DNA of 64,000 nt from Enterobacter kobei (GCF_001729765.1 NZ_CP017181.1:4030001-4094000), one strand, 5' to 3'; counted from the stretch's first letter, positions 18,043 through 29,311 are shown. Numbers and translations are program-made. Notes: generated by a model not told the origin, from the sequence alone.

Positions 18043-20214
18043 TTACGCTTTGCGCTTCACGGGCTTCTTCGCATTCGAATTACCGTTCGAACGCTGATGC
18101 ACAATCGGCGTGTGCTTGGTCAGCGCCGGGCGCGTATTGCGGTTCTGGCGACGCGCTTCGCGCATCTCATCCAGCGTCGGGGCCGGTACCAGGCAGTCGC
18201 GGCGTGAACCGATCAGGTGTTTTTTACCCATCTCTTCCAGCGCCTGGCGGATCAGCGGCCAGTTTTTCGGGTCATGATAACGCAGCAGCGCTTTATGCAG
18301 ACGACGCTGTTTATCCCCTTTTGGCACCACCACCTCTTCACTCTTGTAGCCAATCTTACTCAGCGGGTTCTTGCCGGTGTAATACATGGTCGTCGAGTTG
18401 GCGAGCGGTGACGGGTAGAAGTTCTGCACCTGATCCAGACGGAAGCGACGCTGCTTCAGCCACAGTGCCAGGTTCACCATATCCTCATCACGCGTGCCGG
18501 GGTGCGCGGAGATAAAGTACGGGATCAGGTACTGCTCTTTGCCCGCCTGCTTTGAATACGTGTCGAACAGCTCTTTAAAGCGGTCATAGCTGCCCATACC
18601 CGGCTTCATCATCTTCGACAGCGGACCTTCTTCGGTGTGCTCCGGCGCAATCTTCAGGTAGCCGCCCACATGGTGGGTCGCCAGCTCTTTGATGTAGCGC
18701 GGATCTTCCACGGCGATGTCGTAACGCACCCCGGAGGCAATCAGGATCTTCTTGATGCCCTTCAGGTCGCGCGCGCGACGATAGAGATTGATCGTCGGCT
18801 CGTGGTTGGTATCCATATGCTCGCAGATGCTCGGATAGACGCAGGAGAGACGACGGCAGGTTTGCTCCGCGCGCGGCGACTTACAGCGCAGCATATACAT
18901 GTTCGCGGTTGGACCGCCAAGGTCGGAGATCACACCGGTAAAGCCTGGCACCGTGTCGCGAATCGCTTCGATCTCATTGATGATCGAATCTTCAGAGCGG
19001 CTCTGAATAATACGGCCTTCGTGCTCGGTAATAGAGCAGAATGAACACCCGCCGAAGCAGCCGCGCATGATGTTGATCGAGAAACGGATCATCTCATATG
19101 CCGGGATGCGGGCGTTGCCGTACGCCGGATGCGGTACGCGCTTGTACGGCAGCGCAAAGACACTGTCCATCTCTTCGGTGGAGAGGGGGATCGCTGGCGG
19201 GTTGATCCAGATAAAGCGCTCGCCGTGCTTCTGCATTAACGCGCGGGCACAGCCCGGGTTGGTTTCGTGGTGCAAAATACGGGACGCATGGGCGTAGAGA
19301 ACTTTGTCAGCCTTGACCTTCTCGTAAGACGGCAGCAGCACGTAGGTTTTTTCCCACGGTTTCGGGCGCGGCGGCTGCACGACAATCGCCTTTGCTTCCG
19401 CTTTCTTTGGCTCAACCGGTTTATTATCCGCACACGGCAAATCTTCGCCGTACGGGTGTGGGATAGGATCGATTTTGCCCGGCATATCAATGATGCGGGA
19501 ATCCACCCCGCTCCAGCCCGGCAGCGCCTCTTTCACCATGATGGCCGTATTGCGCACGTCGCGGATGCTGCTCACCGGTTCACCCTGCGAGAGACGATGC
19601 GCCACTTCCACCAGCGGACGTTCACCGTTGCCGTAGATCAGCATATCGGCTTTGGAATCCACCAGCACCGAGCGGCGAACGGTATCTGACCAATAGTCGT
19701 AATGCGCGGTGCGTCGCAGACTCGCCTCAATGCCCCCCAGGATCACCGGCACGTCTTTCCAGGCTTCTTTACAGCGCTGGGTATAGACGAGGGTAGCGCG
19801 GTCCGGACGTTTGCCCGCCACGTTATCCGGCGTATAGGCATCGTCATGGCGCAGCTTACGGTCGGCGGTATAGCGGTTGATCATCGAATCCATGTTGCCC
19901 GCGGTCACGCCGAAGAACAGGTTCGGTTTACCCAGACGCATAAAGTCGTCTTTGCTGTTCCAGTCAGGCTGGGAGATGATCCCCACACGGAAGCCCTGCG
20001 CTTCGAGCATACGGCCGCAGATGGCCATGCCGAAACTCGGATGGTCAACATAGGCATCGCCTGTGACCAGAATGATATCGCAGCTGTCCCAGCCAAGTTG
20101 GTCCATCTCTTCCCGGGACATCGGCAGGAACGGCGCCGGTCCAAAGCAGGCCGCCCAGTACTGGGGCCAGGAGAAGAGGTCACGATCCGGCTGGATCAGG
20201 GAAATGGCGCTCAT
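18043..20214 (-). CDS. ygiQ: YgiQ family radical SAM protein
   Basis: This 723-residue protein has an N-terminal YgiQ-type domain with a Rossmann-like fold (about 1-290). The radical SAM core holds its [4Fe-4S] cysteines in the CxxxCxxC motif CFGGCSFC at about 385-392. The C-terminal tail is basic and low in complexity (about 690-723, rich in Arg, Lys and Asn). The reaction is unknown. The motif shows S-adenosylmethionine radical chemistry, but no substrate can be given. It is in the same place as in E. coli, although there it neighbours ftsP directly. Confidence 0.93.
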   Translation of the reverse strand: MSAISLIQPDRDLFSWPQYWAACFGPAPFLPMSREEMDQLGWDSCDIILVTGDAYVDHPSFGMAICGRMLEAQGFRVGIISQPDWNSKDDFMRLGKPNLFFGVTAGNMDSMINRYTADRKLRHDDAYTPDNVAGKRPDRATLVYTQRCKEAWKDVPVILGGIEASLRRTAHYDYWSDTVRRSVLVDSKADMLIYGNGERPLVEVAHRLSQGEPVSSIRDVRNTAIMVKEALPGWSGVDSRIIDMPGKIDPIPHPYGEDLPCADNKPVEPKKAEAKAIVVQPPRPKPWEKTYVLLPSYEKVKADKVLYAHASRILHHETNPGCARALMQKHGERFIWINPPAIPLSTEEMDSVFALPYKRVPHPAYGNARIPAYEMIRFSINIMRGCFGGCSFCSITEHEGRIIQSRSEDSIINEIEAIRDTVPGFTGVISDLGGPTANMYMLRCKSPRAEQTCRRLSCVYPSICEHMDTNHEPTINLYRRARDLKGIKKILIASGVRYDIAVEDPRYIKELATHHVGGYLKIAPEHTEEGPLSKMMKPGMGSYDRFKELFDTYSKQAGKEQYLIPYFISAHPGTRDEDMVNLALWLKQRRFRLDQVQNFYPSPLANSTTMYYTGKNPLSKIGYKSEEVVVPKGDKQRRLHKALLRYHDPKNWPLIRQALEEMGKKHLIGSRRDCLVPAPTLDEMREARRQNRNTRPALTKHTPIVHQRSNGNSNAKKPVKRKA

Positions 20215-20414
20215 AATGCTTCCGAAGAAAAAATAGACAAAAGGAGCGGGATTATACGCTGTTCATCCGTCCAATTTGAAGAAAAGGATGCAGGAAGCAG
20301 ACATAAAATCGCGGAAGTCGTTAAAATACAGCGCCCTGTTAATTTTGCATCATAATTACCCCTGACGCCTCCGGTTCTCTGCCGCCGGGAGGCATTCTGG
20401 CGTGGAGTTTCCGT

Positions 20415-21890
20415 GTGAAGTTCAACGATTCGTTACATGTGTCTCAACTGCGGGTTGTGCTCCACCTCTGCGGTTTCCTGGTTCTGCTGTACAGCCTTTC
20501 AATGCTGCCGCCGATGGTCATTGCCCTGCTGCACAAAGAGCGGACCTACTTTGCGTTTTTAACCACGTTTCTGACCTTTTTCAGCCTCGGGGGGTTAACC
20601 TGGCGGGCGACCCGTCACGCTGGCATACAGCTGCGCACCCGTGACGGTTTCGTGATCATTGTGCTGTTCTGGCTGCTGTTTTCAGTGATCAGCGCCATGC
20701 CGCTCTGGATGGATGATGGTCTGCATCTCTCTTTTGCGGATGCGCTCTTCGAAGGGGTGTCCGGAATCACCACCACCGGGGCAACGGTGATCGGGGACGT
20801 CAGCGCCCTGCCTAAGTCGTACCTTTATTATCGCGCCCAGCTCAACTTCATTGGCGGGTTAGGCGTCATCGTGCTGGCCGTCGCGGTACTGCCGCTGCTG
20901 GGCATCGGGGGCATGAAGCTGTATCAGTCAGAAATGCCCGGGCCGTTCAAAGAGGAGCGCCTGACGCCCCGGCTTGCCGATACTGCGCGTACCCTGTGGC
21001 TGACCTATTTCGCGCTGGGCGTGACCTGCACGCTGGCCTACTGGCTGGCGGGGATGCCCGTTTTTGACGCCATCTGTCACGGGCTTTCAACTGTGTCACT
21101 GGGCGGGTTTTCTACCCGCAGCGAGAGCATTGGCTTTTATGACAGCCACGCAATTGAACTGGTTGCCGGGGCCTTTTCGCTGCTTTCTGCCTTTAACTTT
21201 ACCCTCTGGTACGTCGCCATTGTCAGACGCACCCTGAAGCCGATCCGCCGCAGCCCGGAGGTCAAATTCTTTCTCAGTGCCGCCGCGGTGATTATCCTCA
21301 TCACCGCCTGGCAGGTCTGGCATGCGGGAATGTACAACCCCACGGATAGCCTGGTACACGCTTTCTTCCTTGCCAGCTCGATGATGACCGATAACGGTCT
21401 CGCGACGGCCGACTATGCCCAATGGCCTGCCCACACCATCTTTTTACTGTTGAGCGCCAGCTTCTTTGGTGGCTGCGTCGGCTCGACCTGCGGCGGGATC
21501 AAAGCGCTGCGTTTTCTCATTATGTTTAAGCAGAGTATTCAGGAGATGAATCAGCTGGCCCATCCGCGCGCGCTGCTGAGTATTAAGGTGGGCAAAAGCG
21601 TGGTGAATGAACGCGTTCTGCGTTCGGTATGGAGCTTCTTTTTTCTCTACGTGATGATTACCGGATTTTTTGTCTGGGCGCTTAATCTGATGGGCTATGA
21701 CCTGTTTACGTCATTCGCCACGGTTGCCGCCTGTATCAACAATATGGGACTGGGTTTTGGCGAGACAGCATCAACGTTTGGCACCTTAACCGAAGGGGCA
21801 AAACTGCTGATGTGCGCGGCAATGATCTTAGGGCGTCTGGAAATCTACCCGGTGCTGATTCTGTTCTCGCGCTTTTTCTGGCGGGCATAA
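20415..21890 (+). CDS. TrkH/TrkG-family potassium uptake channel subunit
   Basis: This 491-residue membrane protein of the TrkH/KtrB/HKT superfamily starts with GTG. Its four pore loops are visible: ITTTGAT at 118-124, STVSLGGFST at 225-234, MMTDNGLATADY at 323-334 and INNMGLGFGE at 441-450. The conserved GGCVGSTCGGIKALR stretch is at 352-366. Potassium uptake with a TrkA-type regulator is the expected role. The third loop is unusual because TDNG replaces the common TTTG. The gene is not present between ygiQ and ftsP in E. coli. A hairpin follows at 21892-21915. Confidence 0.88.
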   Translation: MKFNDSLHVSQLRVVLHLCGFLVLLYSLSMLPPMVIALLHKERTYFAFLTTFLTFFSLGGLTWRATRHAGIQLRTRDGFVIIVLFWLLFSVISAMPLWMDDGLHLSFADALFEGVSGITTTGATVIGDVSALPKSYLYYRAQLNFIGGLGVIVLAVAVLPLLGIGGMKLYQSEMPGPFKEERLTPRLADTARTLWLTYFALGVTCTLAYWLAGMPVFDAICHGLSTVSLGGFSTRSESIGFYDSHAIELVAGAFSLLSAFNFTLWYVAIVRRTLKPIRRSPEVKFFLSAAAVIILITAWQVWHAGMYNPTDSLVHAFFLASSMMTDNGLATADYAQWPAHTIFLLLSASFFGGCVGSTCGGIKALRFLIMFKQSIQEMNQLAHPRALLSIKVGKSVVNERVLRSVWSFFFLYVMITGFFVWALNLMGYDLFTSFATVAACINNMGLGFGETASTFGTLTEGAKLLMCAAMILGRLEIYPVLILFSRFFWRA

Positions 21891-21891
21891 C

Positions 21892-21915
21892 ACATTCCCG
21901 GCGAACCGGGAATGT
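21892..21915. terminator. Hairpin between the Trk gene and ftsP
   Basis: A 10-bp perfect stem (ACATTCCCGG / CCGGGAATGT, 4-base loop) lies in the 32-base gap between convergent genes. It has no T-run. Confidence 0.55.
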
Positions 21916-21922
21916 CAGGGGG

Positions 21923-23335
21923 TTATGGCGCGGGGTTGATCAACATCTGCCCCACGGAGCCCCTATCCATCATCTCCAGCGTCTGGCTATGGAACAGGAA
22001 CGGGAAGTGCGGCCACGAAGGCTGACCATAGTAGACAAGCAGTTCGACCTGACCATCCACCCAGACGGTATCTTTCCAGCCGCGATCTTCCGGGAACGGC
22101 ATCGCACCGTTGACGTTACGGATCAGGAAGGACACCCCTTCAATATGGAACGACTGCGGCATATCTGAACGGACCGTCCAGCGCTCCCAGGTGCCCTGCT
22201 GGGCGGTGATGTCGATACGGTTGACGTCCCACAGCGCGCCGTTGATGCCCGGATCGTCGCCCAGGCTGATATCACGGCTGCGCACCGGCGAACCGCCCAT
22301 GATCTCCTGCGGCAGCAAACGCATCGGCAGGCTATCGGTGACCAGCGGCAGCAGGCCGGTTGGACGCAGGGTTAACACCAGCGTTGAGACCAGAATGCTC
22401 GACGGCTCGAAGAACCCGCGAATACGGTCAACAATGCTCGCGGCTTCGCCACAGGTGACAGAGACTTCATCCCCGTTGGTCATATCCACCAGAATTTCCC
22501 GACGTTCCCCCGGCGCCAGCGCCAGTTGCTTAACGGAGACCGGCGCAGGTAAAAAGCCCTGGTCACCGGAGATCACGTGGAGCGGGCGGCCATCGCTCAT
22601 CTGCAGCTGATAACGACGGGAGTTAGAGGCATTAAGCAAACGCAGACGCACCCAACCGCGGGAAACTTCGACATACGGGCTTTGCGCACCGTTTACCAGC
22701 AGCGTATCGCCAACAAAGCCACCGCTCCCCGGCTCGCTGTACTCCGGCGTGCCAAAGTTATCCAGGCGCTTATCCTGAATAATGATCGGGAAATCATCCA
22801 CGCCGTAGTGGTTCGGGATCGGCAGCGACTTGCTGACCTCATCTTCCACCAGCCACATCCCGGCCAGACCGTTATAGACCTGCTGCGCCGTGCGGTTAGG
22901 CGTGTTAGCGTGATACCACAGCGTTGCCGCGCTCTGGCGGATCGGCAGGACGGGTGCCCAGTCGGCGTTGGGAGACATCATGCGCGCCGCGCCACCGATC
23001 AGCGGGCCTGGAACCTGTAAACCGCTGATGGTCATGGCAACATTTTCAGTGGTGCGGTTGCTGTAAATGAGCTTAACGTCATCGCCGTTCCACACGCGAA
23101 CGGTTGGCCCGAGGTAGCGCCCGTTAATGCCCCATACCTGCGCGCGCGTGCCCTGGGTAAAAGACCAGTGGCTGCGCTGTAGCGTCAGAAATAGCGGCTG
23201 GCCGCGACGGGATTCAATCAACGGCGGAATGGGCAGCGGCTGTTGCTGCCCGGCGGCGCTGGCTGTCAGCGGCATCGCACCCGCACAGAGGGCAATCCCC
23301 GAAGCCTGAATAAACTGACGCCGACTGAGTGACAT
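21923..23335 (-). CDS. ftsP: FtsP (SufI), divisome-stabilising cupredoxin-like protein
   Basis: The ATG at 23335 gives 470 residues, as in E. coli. An upstream in-frame extension to 23446 overlaps plsC and is rejected. The N-terminus is a Tat signal (SLSRRQFIQ with AGA/ASA-type cleavage near residue 27). The mature part has three cupredoxin domains of multicopper-oxidase ancestry without the full copper-ligand set. The protein protects the divisome under stress and is a standard Tat substrate. It follows plsC on the same strand. Confidence 0.95.
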   Translation of the reverse strand: MSLSRRQFIQASGIALCAGAMPLTASAAGQQQPLPIPPLIESRRGQPLFLTLQRSHWSFTQGTRAQVWGINGRYLGPTVRVWNGDDVKLIYSNRTTENVAMTISGLQVPGPLIGGAARMMSPNADWAPVLPIRQSAATLWYHANTPNRTAQQVYNGLAGMWLVEDEVSKSLPIPNHYGVDDFPIIIQDKRLDNFGTPEYSEPGSGGFVGDTLLVNGAQSPYVEVSRGWVRLRLLNASNSRRYQLQMSDGRPLHVISGDQGFLPAPVSVKQLALAPGERREILVDMTNGDEVSVTCGEAASIVDRIRGFFEPSSILVSTLVLTLRPTGLLPLVTDSLPMRLLPQEIMGGSPVRSRDISLGDDPGINGALWDVNRIDITAQQGTWERWTVRSDMPQSFHIEGVSFLIRNVNGAMPFPEDRGWKDTVWVDGQVELLVYYGQPSWPHFPFLFHSQTLEMMDRGSVGQMLINPAP

Positions 23336-23393
23336 ATAAGCTCCATCTGAAACGACTAACAACGCGGGAATTCGTTTTCCCTTTAACGCCGGA

Positions 23394-24131
23394 TTAAATC
23401 TTACCGGCGGCTTCTCTTTCTGCGACTTCTTTGTCCAACTGCGCAATACGCTGAGCCATCAGCTCGCGGCAATGTGCTGCCAGCTCGCGTACCTGGTCTT
23501 TACCGTATTTGCGGGTATCGACAGGCGGCAACATTTCGACAATCACCAGACCATTATTCAGGCGGTTGAGATTAATCTTATTCGAAGTATTGGAAACGCA
23601 CACAGGAATAATTGGAACACCCGCCGCAATTGCGGCATGAAAAGCGCCCGTTTTAAACGGCAGCAGGCCACGCCCACGGCTACGCGTTCCTTCCGGGAAC
23701 ATCCAGATGGATATTTTGCGCTTTTTAAAATGATTCACCACTTCCGCAATGGTGCTGTGTGCTTTTGCGCGGTTATTACGGTCGATCAGCAGGTTACCGG
23801 TCAGCCAGTACAACTGGCCAAAAAACGGGATCCACAGCAGGCTCTTTTTCCCCACCGTCACGGTCGGCGGCAGAACGATATTGGAGGCCGTCACCATATC
23901 GTAGTTGTTTTGATGGTTGGCGATATAGATGGCATTACCGAAGTTCTCTGCCCCTTCAGGCAGGCGTTTTTCAACCTTCAGACCAAACAACGGTGCAAGG
24001 CGGCCGAACATATGGCCGAAGGTGGCAACGTGCTTAGGATTGCGCGGGCTGAACAGGCAATAAATTGAGCCGAAAACACAGACCAGAATACAGTAGATAA
24101 CGGTAAGAATAAGACGAACAATATATAGCAT
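23394..24131 (-). CDS. plsC: PlsC, 1-acyl-sn-glycerol-3-phosphate acyltransferase
   Basis: The ATG at 24131 gives 245 residues, as in E. coli. The longer frame to 24161 adds ten residues without support. The enzyme makes phosphatidic acid at the inner membrane. The HX4D catalytic motif is His73/Asp78 (NHQNNYD), and the FPEGTRSRGRG acceptor motif is at about 144-154. An N-terminal hydrophobic segment spans about 3-25. It sits between parC and ftsP in the conserved order. Confidence 0.96.
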   Translation of the reverse strand: MLYIVRLILTVIYCILVCVFGSIYCLFSPRNPKHVATFGHMFGRLAPLFGLKVEKRLPEGAENFGNAIYIANHQNNYDMVTASNIVLPPTVTVGKKSLLWIPFFGQLYWLTGNLLIDRNNRAKAHSTIAEVVNHFKKRKISIWMFPEGTRSRGRGLLPFKTGAFHAAIAAGVPIIPVCVSNTSNKINLNRLNNGLVIVEMLPPVDTRKYGKDQVRELAAHCRELMAQRIAQLDKEVAEREAAGKI

Positions 24132-24263
24132 AGCGACCTCTGAAGCCCCAACAGCTGACAATTATACTTCACCTGTGGCCAGGTAAGGACTTTATTACGA
24201 GCGCGTATTGTTAATCGCAACGCACGAATTAACAACGATTTTACGGGAAATTTTATTGAACTT

Positions 24264-24283
24264 CCCCCTCCGGACGGAGGGGG
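24264..24283. terminator. Hairpin after parC
   Basis: A perfect 9-bp stem (CCCCCTCCG / CGGAGGGGG) lies 12 bases beyond the parC stop on the minus strand. It could separate parC from plsC transcription. Confidence 0.6.
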
Positions 24284-24294
24284 ATATCACGAGA

Positions 24295-26553
24295 CTACTC
24301 TTCGCTGTCACCCGCGCTGCTGCGCGCCGGTGAATCTATCTCCACACGGTCGATACGCTGCAGGCCGCGCATCAGCGAACCGCGACGACCGCGTTCGCCC
24401 ACCACTTTCTGCAGCTCTTCCGGGCGCAGTTTGATCTTACGCTTGCCAACATGAATGGTCAGCGTGCTCTGCGGCGGCAGCAGGAAGAGGTGCGCCAGAC
24501 CATCTTCACCTTTCGCGGCTTCCGCCGACGGGATGTTGATGATCTTGTTGCCCTTCCCTTTCGACAGCTCCGGCAGGTCGCTGACCGGGAACATCAGCAT
24601 GCGTCCGGCGGAGGTGATCGCCAGCAGCATATCGCTTTCGTTCTCGATCACCAGCGGCGTCATCACGCGAGCGTTGTCCGGCAGGCTAATCAGCGCTTTA
24701 CCGGCACGGTTACGCGACACAAGATCGTTAAAGGTACAGATAAAGCCATAACCCGCGTCAGACGCCATCAGCAGCTTCTGGTCATCGGCTTCCATCAGCA
24801 TATGATCAACCGTCGCCCCCGGCGGCAGCGTCAGCTTACCGGTAAGCGGTTCGCCCTGGCCGCGCGCGGAAGGCAGCGTGATAGGGTCGATGGCGTAGCT
24901 GCGACCGGTGGAGTCGATAAACGCCACCGGCTGGTTACTCTTGCCTTTCACCGCCGCTTTAAAGCTGTCTCCGGCTTTGTAGCTGAGACCCGGCGCGTCG
25001 ATATCATGGCCTTTGGCGCTGCGCACCCAGCCGCTTTGCGACAGCACAATGGTCACCGGCTCGGAAGGCTGCATGTCATGCTCGTTCATTGCCTTCGCTT
25101 CTTCGCGCTCGTGCAGCGGAGAACGACGATCGTCGCCGAAGGCATCAGCATCCGCCTGCAGCTCTTTCTTCAGCAGGTTATTCATCTTGCGCTCGGACGC
25201 GAGGATCGCCTGCAGCTGATCGCGCTCTTTTTCCAGCTCGTTCTGTTCACCGCGGATCTTCATCTCTTCCAGTTTGGCGAGATGGCGCAGTTTCAGTTCG
25301 AGGATCGCTTCCGCCTGCGTCTCGCTGATGCCAAAGCGCGACATCAGGGCCGGCTTCGGCTCGTCCTCGGTACGGATGATCTCAATGACTTCGTCGATAT
25401 TGAGGAACGCCACCAGCAAACCTTCGAGGATATGCAGGCGCTTCAGCACTTTCTCCAGACGATGGTTAAGACGACGGCGGACCGTATCGCGACGGAACGT
25501 TAGCCATTCGGAGAGGATCTCCAGCAGGTTTTTCACCGCCGGGCGTCCGTCAAGGCCGATCATGTTCAGGTTGATGCGGTAGCTTTTTTCCAGATCGGTG
25601 GTGGCAAACAGGTGGTTCATCACCTGCTCCATGTCCACGCGGTTGGAGCGCGGCACGATCACCAGACGGGTCGGGTTCTCGTGGTCAGATTCGTCGCGCA
25701 GGTCGTCCACCATCGGCAGCTTTTTATTGCGCATCTGGGAGGCGATCTGCTCGAGCACTTTCGCGCCGGAAACCTGGTGCGGCAGCGCGGTGATCACCAC
25801 AGCGCCGTCTTCTTTATTCCACACCGCGCGCATGCGCACGGAGCCGCGACCGTTCTGGTAGATTTTGCGAATTTCCGCACGCGAGGTGATGATTTCCGCT
25901 TCAGTCGGATAATCCGGCCCCTGAACGATATCCAGCAGCTCGTCGAGCGACGTTTTAGGCTGCTCAATCAGGGTGATGGCGGCTTTCGCCACTTCACGCA
26001 GGTTGTGAGGCGGAATATCTGTCGCCATACCGACCGCAATACCGGTGGTACCGTTCAGCAGGATGTTTGGCAGACGCGCAGGCAGCATCTTCGGCTCCTG
26101 CATCGTACCGTCGAAGTTTGGCACCCAGTCAACGGTTCCCTGACCCAGCTCGCCCAGCAGCACTTCGGCATATTTAGAGAGACGAGATTCGGTATAACGC
26201 ATCGCCGCGAAGGATTTCGGATCGTCCGGTGCCCCCCAGTTCCCCTGACCATCCACCAGCGGATAGCGGTAAGAGAACGGCTGCGCCATCAGGACCATCG
26301 CTTCATAACAGGCGCTGTCGCCGTGCGGATGGTATTTACCCAGCACGTCACCGACGGTACGGGCGGATTTCTTGAACTTGGCGGTGGCGTTCAGCCCCAG
26401 TTCGGACATCGCATAGACGATGCGGCGCTGAACCGGCTTCAGGCCATCCCCGATAAACGGCAACGCCCTGTCCATGATGACGTACATGGAGTAGTTCAGG
26501 TAGGCGTTTTCCGTGAATTCATGTAGCGCGAGGCGCTCTGCCATATCGCTCAT
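24295..26553 (-). CDS. parC: ParC, topoisomerase IV subunit A
   Basis: This 752-residue protein is the DNA-cleaving subunit of topoisomerase IV, which unlinks replicated chromosomes with ParE. The catalytic tyrosine is Tyr120 (AAMRY). The quinolone-resistance-determining region reads HGDSACYE, so residues Ser80 and Glu84 are the susceptible forms. The C-terminal beta-pinwheel domain spans about 500-740. The start is the ATG at 26553. The partner parE lies at 38134-40026. Confidence 0.98.
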   Translation of the reverse strand: MSDMAERLALHEFTENAYLNYSMYVIMDRALPFIGDGLKPVQRRIVYAMSELGLNATAKFKKSARTVGDVLGKYHPHGDSACYEAMVLMAQPFSYRYPLVDGQGNWGAPDDPKSFAAMRYTESRLSKYAEVLLGELGQGTVDWVPNFDGTMQEPKMLPARLPNILLNGTTGIAVGMATDIPPHNLREVAKAAITLIEQPKTSLDELLDIVQGPDYPTEAEIITSRAEIRKIYQNGRGSVRMRAVWNKEDGAVVITALPHQVSGAKVLEQIASQMRNKKLPMVDDLRDESDHENPTRLVIVPRSNRVDMEQVMNHLFATTDLEKSYRINLNMIGLDGRPAVKNLLEILSEWLTFRRDTVRRRLNHRLEKVLKRLHILEGLLVAFLNIDEVIEIIRTEDEPKPALMSRFGISETQAEAILELKLRHLAKLEEMKIRGEQNELEKERDQLQAILASERKMNNLLKKELQADADAFGDDRRSPLHEREEAKAMNEHDMQPSEPVTIVLSQSGWVRSAKGHDIDAPGLSYKAGDSFKAAVKGKSNQPVAFIDSTGRSYAIDPITLPSARGQGEPLTGKLTLPPGATVDHMLMEADDQKLLMASDAGYGFICTFNDLVSRNRAGKALISLPDNARVMTPLVIENESDMLLAITSAGRMLMFPVSDLPELSKGKGNKIINIPSAEAAKGEDGLAHLFLLPPQSTLTIHVGKRKIKLRPEELQKVVGERGRRGSLMRGLQRIDRVEIDSPARSSAGDSEE

Positions 26554-26640
26554 TACGTGTGATTCCTCAACTCAGAAACCGATGGGTTTCAGGCAATATT
26601 GCCGCAGATACTACCCTATCTGACGAGTTGAGTCACAAAG

Positions 26641-26668
26641 AAAAAGGGCCGGGTGAGCGGCCCTTTTC
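26641..26668 (-). terminator. Terminator after ygiW
   Basis: The stem AAAAGGGCCG / CGGCCCTTTT lies just after the ygiW stop on the minus strand. The T-rich run on that strand gives a good intrinsic terminator. Confidence 0.8.
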
Positions 26669-26671
26669 GGG

Positions 26672-27073
26672 TTATTTGTTCAGCTTGATAACCTGCTTCA
26701 CATCGATTTCAAACTCGTTCCAGTCTTTATCGACTTTACCCTGCAGCTCCACTTTATCCTGCGGGGTCACGGTCACGCCGTTCCAGCGCTTGTGGTCAAT
26801 TTCGACCACCACCGTACCGGACTCATCGCGGAAGGTGTAGCGGTCATCGGACAGGCGCTCGGTAATGTTCCCGCGCAGCTTCACCCAGGCATCGTCCTTC
26901 AGATCTTTCACTTTAGCCGCGGTGGTGAGGTTGGCGTTGTTATCGACAAAACCGCCCTGCTGAGTTTGCGTCTGGGCCGGCGTGGCGGATGGGCCACTAA
27001 AACCGCCCTGAGCAGCAAAGACCGGCGCGGTGGTCATCATCATGATGGCAGTAATTGCAGCGAATTTTTTCAT
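26672..27073 (-). CDS. ygiW: YgiW, periplasmic OB-fold stress protein
   Basis: The ATG at 27073 starts a clear signal peptide (MKKFAAITAIMMM..., cut near APVFA-A at residue 20). The frame from 27109 is rejected. The mature protein is a BOF (bacterial OB-fold) domain of about 100 residues, as in YgiW/YdeI stress-tolerance proteins. In E. coli it is involved in peroxide tolerance and adjoins qseBC. It is divergent from qseB here, sharing the region with the QseB-type box. Confidence 0.93.
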   Translation of the reverse strand: MKKFAAITAIMMMTTAPVFAAQGGFSGPSATPAQTQTQQGGFVDNNANLTTAAKVKDLKDDAWVKLRGNITERLSDDRYTFRDESGTVVVEIDHKRWNGVTVTPQDKVELQGKVDKDWNEFEIDVKQVIKLNK

Positions 27074-27123
27074 CGTAATCTCTCCCTTTAATGTCGTTTC
27101 GCAGTCCATTAAACAGGGTAATC

Positions 27124-27140
27124 CTTAACAACTTCTTAAG
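27124..27140. promoter_or_regulatory. Candidate QseB/PmrA-type response-regulator box
   Basis: The direct repeat CTTAAC-N5-CTTAAG (CTTAACAACTTCTTAAG at 27124-27140) matches the tandem CTTAA half-site pattern bound by QseB and PmrA. It lies between ygiW and qseB, consistent with autoregulation. Confidence 0.7.
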
Positions 27141-27212
27141 GGGAAAATTTATTTATTTTTACTGTACACCAGCCGCTTAGAGAGGGTTTACTGGCGGCAT
27201 CAAGGAGGGAAC

Positions 27213-27872
27213 ATGCGCATTTTACTGGTAGAAGATGACAAGCTCATCGGCGATGGCATCAAAGCGGGCTTAAGCAAACTGGGCTTTAGTGTGGACTGGT
27301 TTACCGAGGGGAAAACCGGGCAGGCCGCGCTCGCTTCCGCGCCCTATGATGCCGTGGTGCTGGACCTGACGCTGCCGGAAATTGACGGTCTGGACATTCT
27401 GCGCGCCTGGCGTGAAGGCGGACACAGCGAGCCGGTACTGATCCTGACGGCGCGGGATGCGCTGAACCAGCGTGTTGAAGGGCTGCGCCTCGGGGCGGAC
27501 GATTATCTCTGTAAGCCTTTTGCCCTGATCGAAGTGGCTGCCCGCCTTGAAGCGCTGGTGCGCCGCAGCCACGGCCAGACACGCAGCGAACTGCGCCACG
27601 GCAAGGTCACGCTCGATCCAGCGAGCCTTATCGCCACGCTGGATGGCGAAACGTTAACGCTTAAGCCTAAAGAGTTCGCGCTGCTGGAGCTGTTAATGCG
27701 TAACGCAGGCCGGGTACTGCCGCGCAAGCTGATCGAGGAAAAACTCTATACCTGGGACGATGACGTCTCCAGCAATGCCGTCGAAGTCCATGTTCATCAT
27801 TTACGCCGCAAGCTCGGAAGCGACTTTATCCGCACCGTACACGGCATCGGTTATACCCTGGGTGACGCATGA
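27213..27872 (+). CDS. qseB: QseB, OmpR-family response regulator
   Basis: This 219-residue two-component regulator has a receiver domain (about 1-115) with the phospho-acceptor Asp51 ([12 protein letters not shown]) and the conserved Lys in CKPF. The winged-helix DNA-binding domain follows (about 125-219). It is the partner of QseC and a motility and virulence regulator in E. coli. Its stop overlaps the qseC start as ATGA. A CAAGGAGGGA ribosome site precedes the ATG. Confidence 0.96.
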   Translation: MRILLVEDDKLIGDGIKAGLSKLGFSVDWFTEGKTGQAALASAPYDAVVLDLTLPEIDGLDILRAWREGGHSEPVLILTARDALNQRVEGLRLGADDYLCKPFALIEVAARLEALVRRSHGQTRSELRHGKVTLDPASLIATLDGETLTLKPKEFALLELLMRNAGRVLPRKLIEEKLYTWDDDVSSNAVEVHVHHLRRKLGSDFIRTVHGIGYTLGDA

Positions 27873-29206
27873 AATTGAGCCTGAAGCTGCGCCTGACGCT
27901 GCTGTTTTTAGTCCTCTCTCTAACGGCATGGTTCGCCGCCAGCCTGGTGGCCTGGCAGCAGACCACCCACAAGCTGGATAAGCTGTTCGATACGCAGCAG
28001 ATGCTGTTTGCCAAACGACTGCTGACGATGGAACTGGACGAGCTTCATGCGCCAGCGCGCATGCGAGAGGTGCCGAAAAAAGCCAAACACGGGCATCTTG
28101 ACGACGACGCGCTGGCCTTTGCGATTTACGCTTCAGACGGCACGATGCTCCTGAACGACGGCGAAAACGGCCGCGATATCCCGTATCACTATCGCCGTGA
28201 CGGCTTTGACGACGGACGGCTTCAGGACGATAACGACGAATGGCGCTTTTTATGGCTAACCTCGCCAGACGGGAAATACCGCGTGGTGGTCGGCCAGGAG
28301 TGGGAGTACCGGCAGGATATGGCGCTCGACGTCGTCAGCTCACAGCTGACGCCTTGGCTGGTGGCGCTGCCGGTAATGCTGCTGTTGCTTATTGTCCTGC
28401 TGAGTCGGGAACTGAAACCGCTGAAAAAGCTGGCACAGACCCTGCGCGCGCGCTCGCCGGATGCCACCGATGCCCTGCCCACCCAGGGCGTACCGGCGGA
28501 AGTGCGCCCCCTGCTCGACTCGCTGAATCATCTCTTTGCGCGTACCCAGGAGATGATGACCCGCGAGCGCCGCTTTACCTCCGATGCCGCCCATGAATTA
28601 CGCAGCCCGCTGGCGGCGCTGAAGGTGCAAACCGACGTGGCGCAGCTCTCTCAGGACGATCCGCAGGCGCAGGAAAAAGCGCTGACGCAACTGCACGCGG
28701 GCATCGATCGCGCGTCCCGCCTGGTGGATCAGCTCCTCACGCTGTCGCGTCTGGACTCGCTGGACAGCCTGGACGGTGTAGAACAGATAGCGATGGCCGA
28801 TTTGCTGCAGTCCGCGGTAATGGATATCTACCCTCCGGCGCAGCAGGCGGGCATTGATATTCGTCTGAACATTAACGCGCCAGAGGTGACGCGCACGGGT
28901 CAGCAACTGCTCCTGAGCCTGCTGGTACGTAACCTGCTGGATAACGCCACCCGTTACAGTCCGCGCGGCAGCGTGGTGGATGTGACGCTGGATGCGCGTC
29001 GCTTTACCGTGCGCGACAACGGCCCGGGTATTTCCCCCGATGCGCTGGCGCGTCTCGGCGAGCGCTTTTACCGTCCGCCAGGTCAGGATGCCACCGGAAG
29101 CGGGCTGGGGTTATCCATTGTGAAACGCATCGCCGCCCTGCACGGGATGCACGTCGCGCTGGGCAACGCCCCTGAAGGCGGCTTCGAAGTGAACGTCAGC
29201 TGGTAA
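27869..29206 (+). CDS. qseC: QseC, sensor histidine kinase
   Basis: This sensor kinase has 445 residues (449 in E. coli). TM1 spans about 9-29, the periplasmic sensor domain about 35-160 and TM2 about 162-179. The HAMP-like and dimerisation region contains the phosphorylated His242 ([12 protein letters not shown]), and the HATPase domain (about 340-445) carries DNGPGIS and GSGLGLSIV. It senses autoinducer-3/adrenergic signals in E. coli. It overlaps qseB by 4 bases. Confidence 0.96.
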   Translation: MKLSLKLRLTLLFLVLSLTAWFAASLVAWQQTTHKLDKLFDTQQMLFAKRLLTMELDELHAPARMREVPKKAKHGHLDDDALAFAIYASDGTMLLNDGENGRDIPYHYRRDGFDDGRLQDDNDEWRFLWLTSPDGKYRVVVGQEWEYRQDMALDVVSSQLTPWLVALPVMLLLLIVLLSRELKPLKKLAQTLRARSPDATDALPTQGVPAEVRPLLDSLNHLFARTQEMMTRERRFTSDAAHELRSPLAALKVQTDVAQLSQDDPQAQEKALTQLHAGIDRASRLVDQLLTLSRLDSLDSLDGVEQIAMADLLQSAVMDIYPPAQQAGIDIRLNINAPEVTRTGQQLLLSLLVRNLLDNATRYSPRGSVVDVTLDARRFTVRDNGPGISPDALARLGERFYRPPGQDATGSGLGLSIVKRIAALHGMHVALGNAPEGGFEVNVSW

Positions 29207-29311
29207 AAGATTATTGCATTTAACGCAAAAGACTTTGCACATTTTGCTCATTTTTCCGCTCCGTCCTCGCGCGTAGAATACCCGGCATACTCTCAGTCAC
29301 GAGGACAAATA

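Noticed and set aside
24451..26526. Long antisense open frames over parC
   Set aside because: They arise from the third-position GC bias of parC and encode low-complexity Arg/His-rich sequences.
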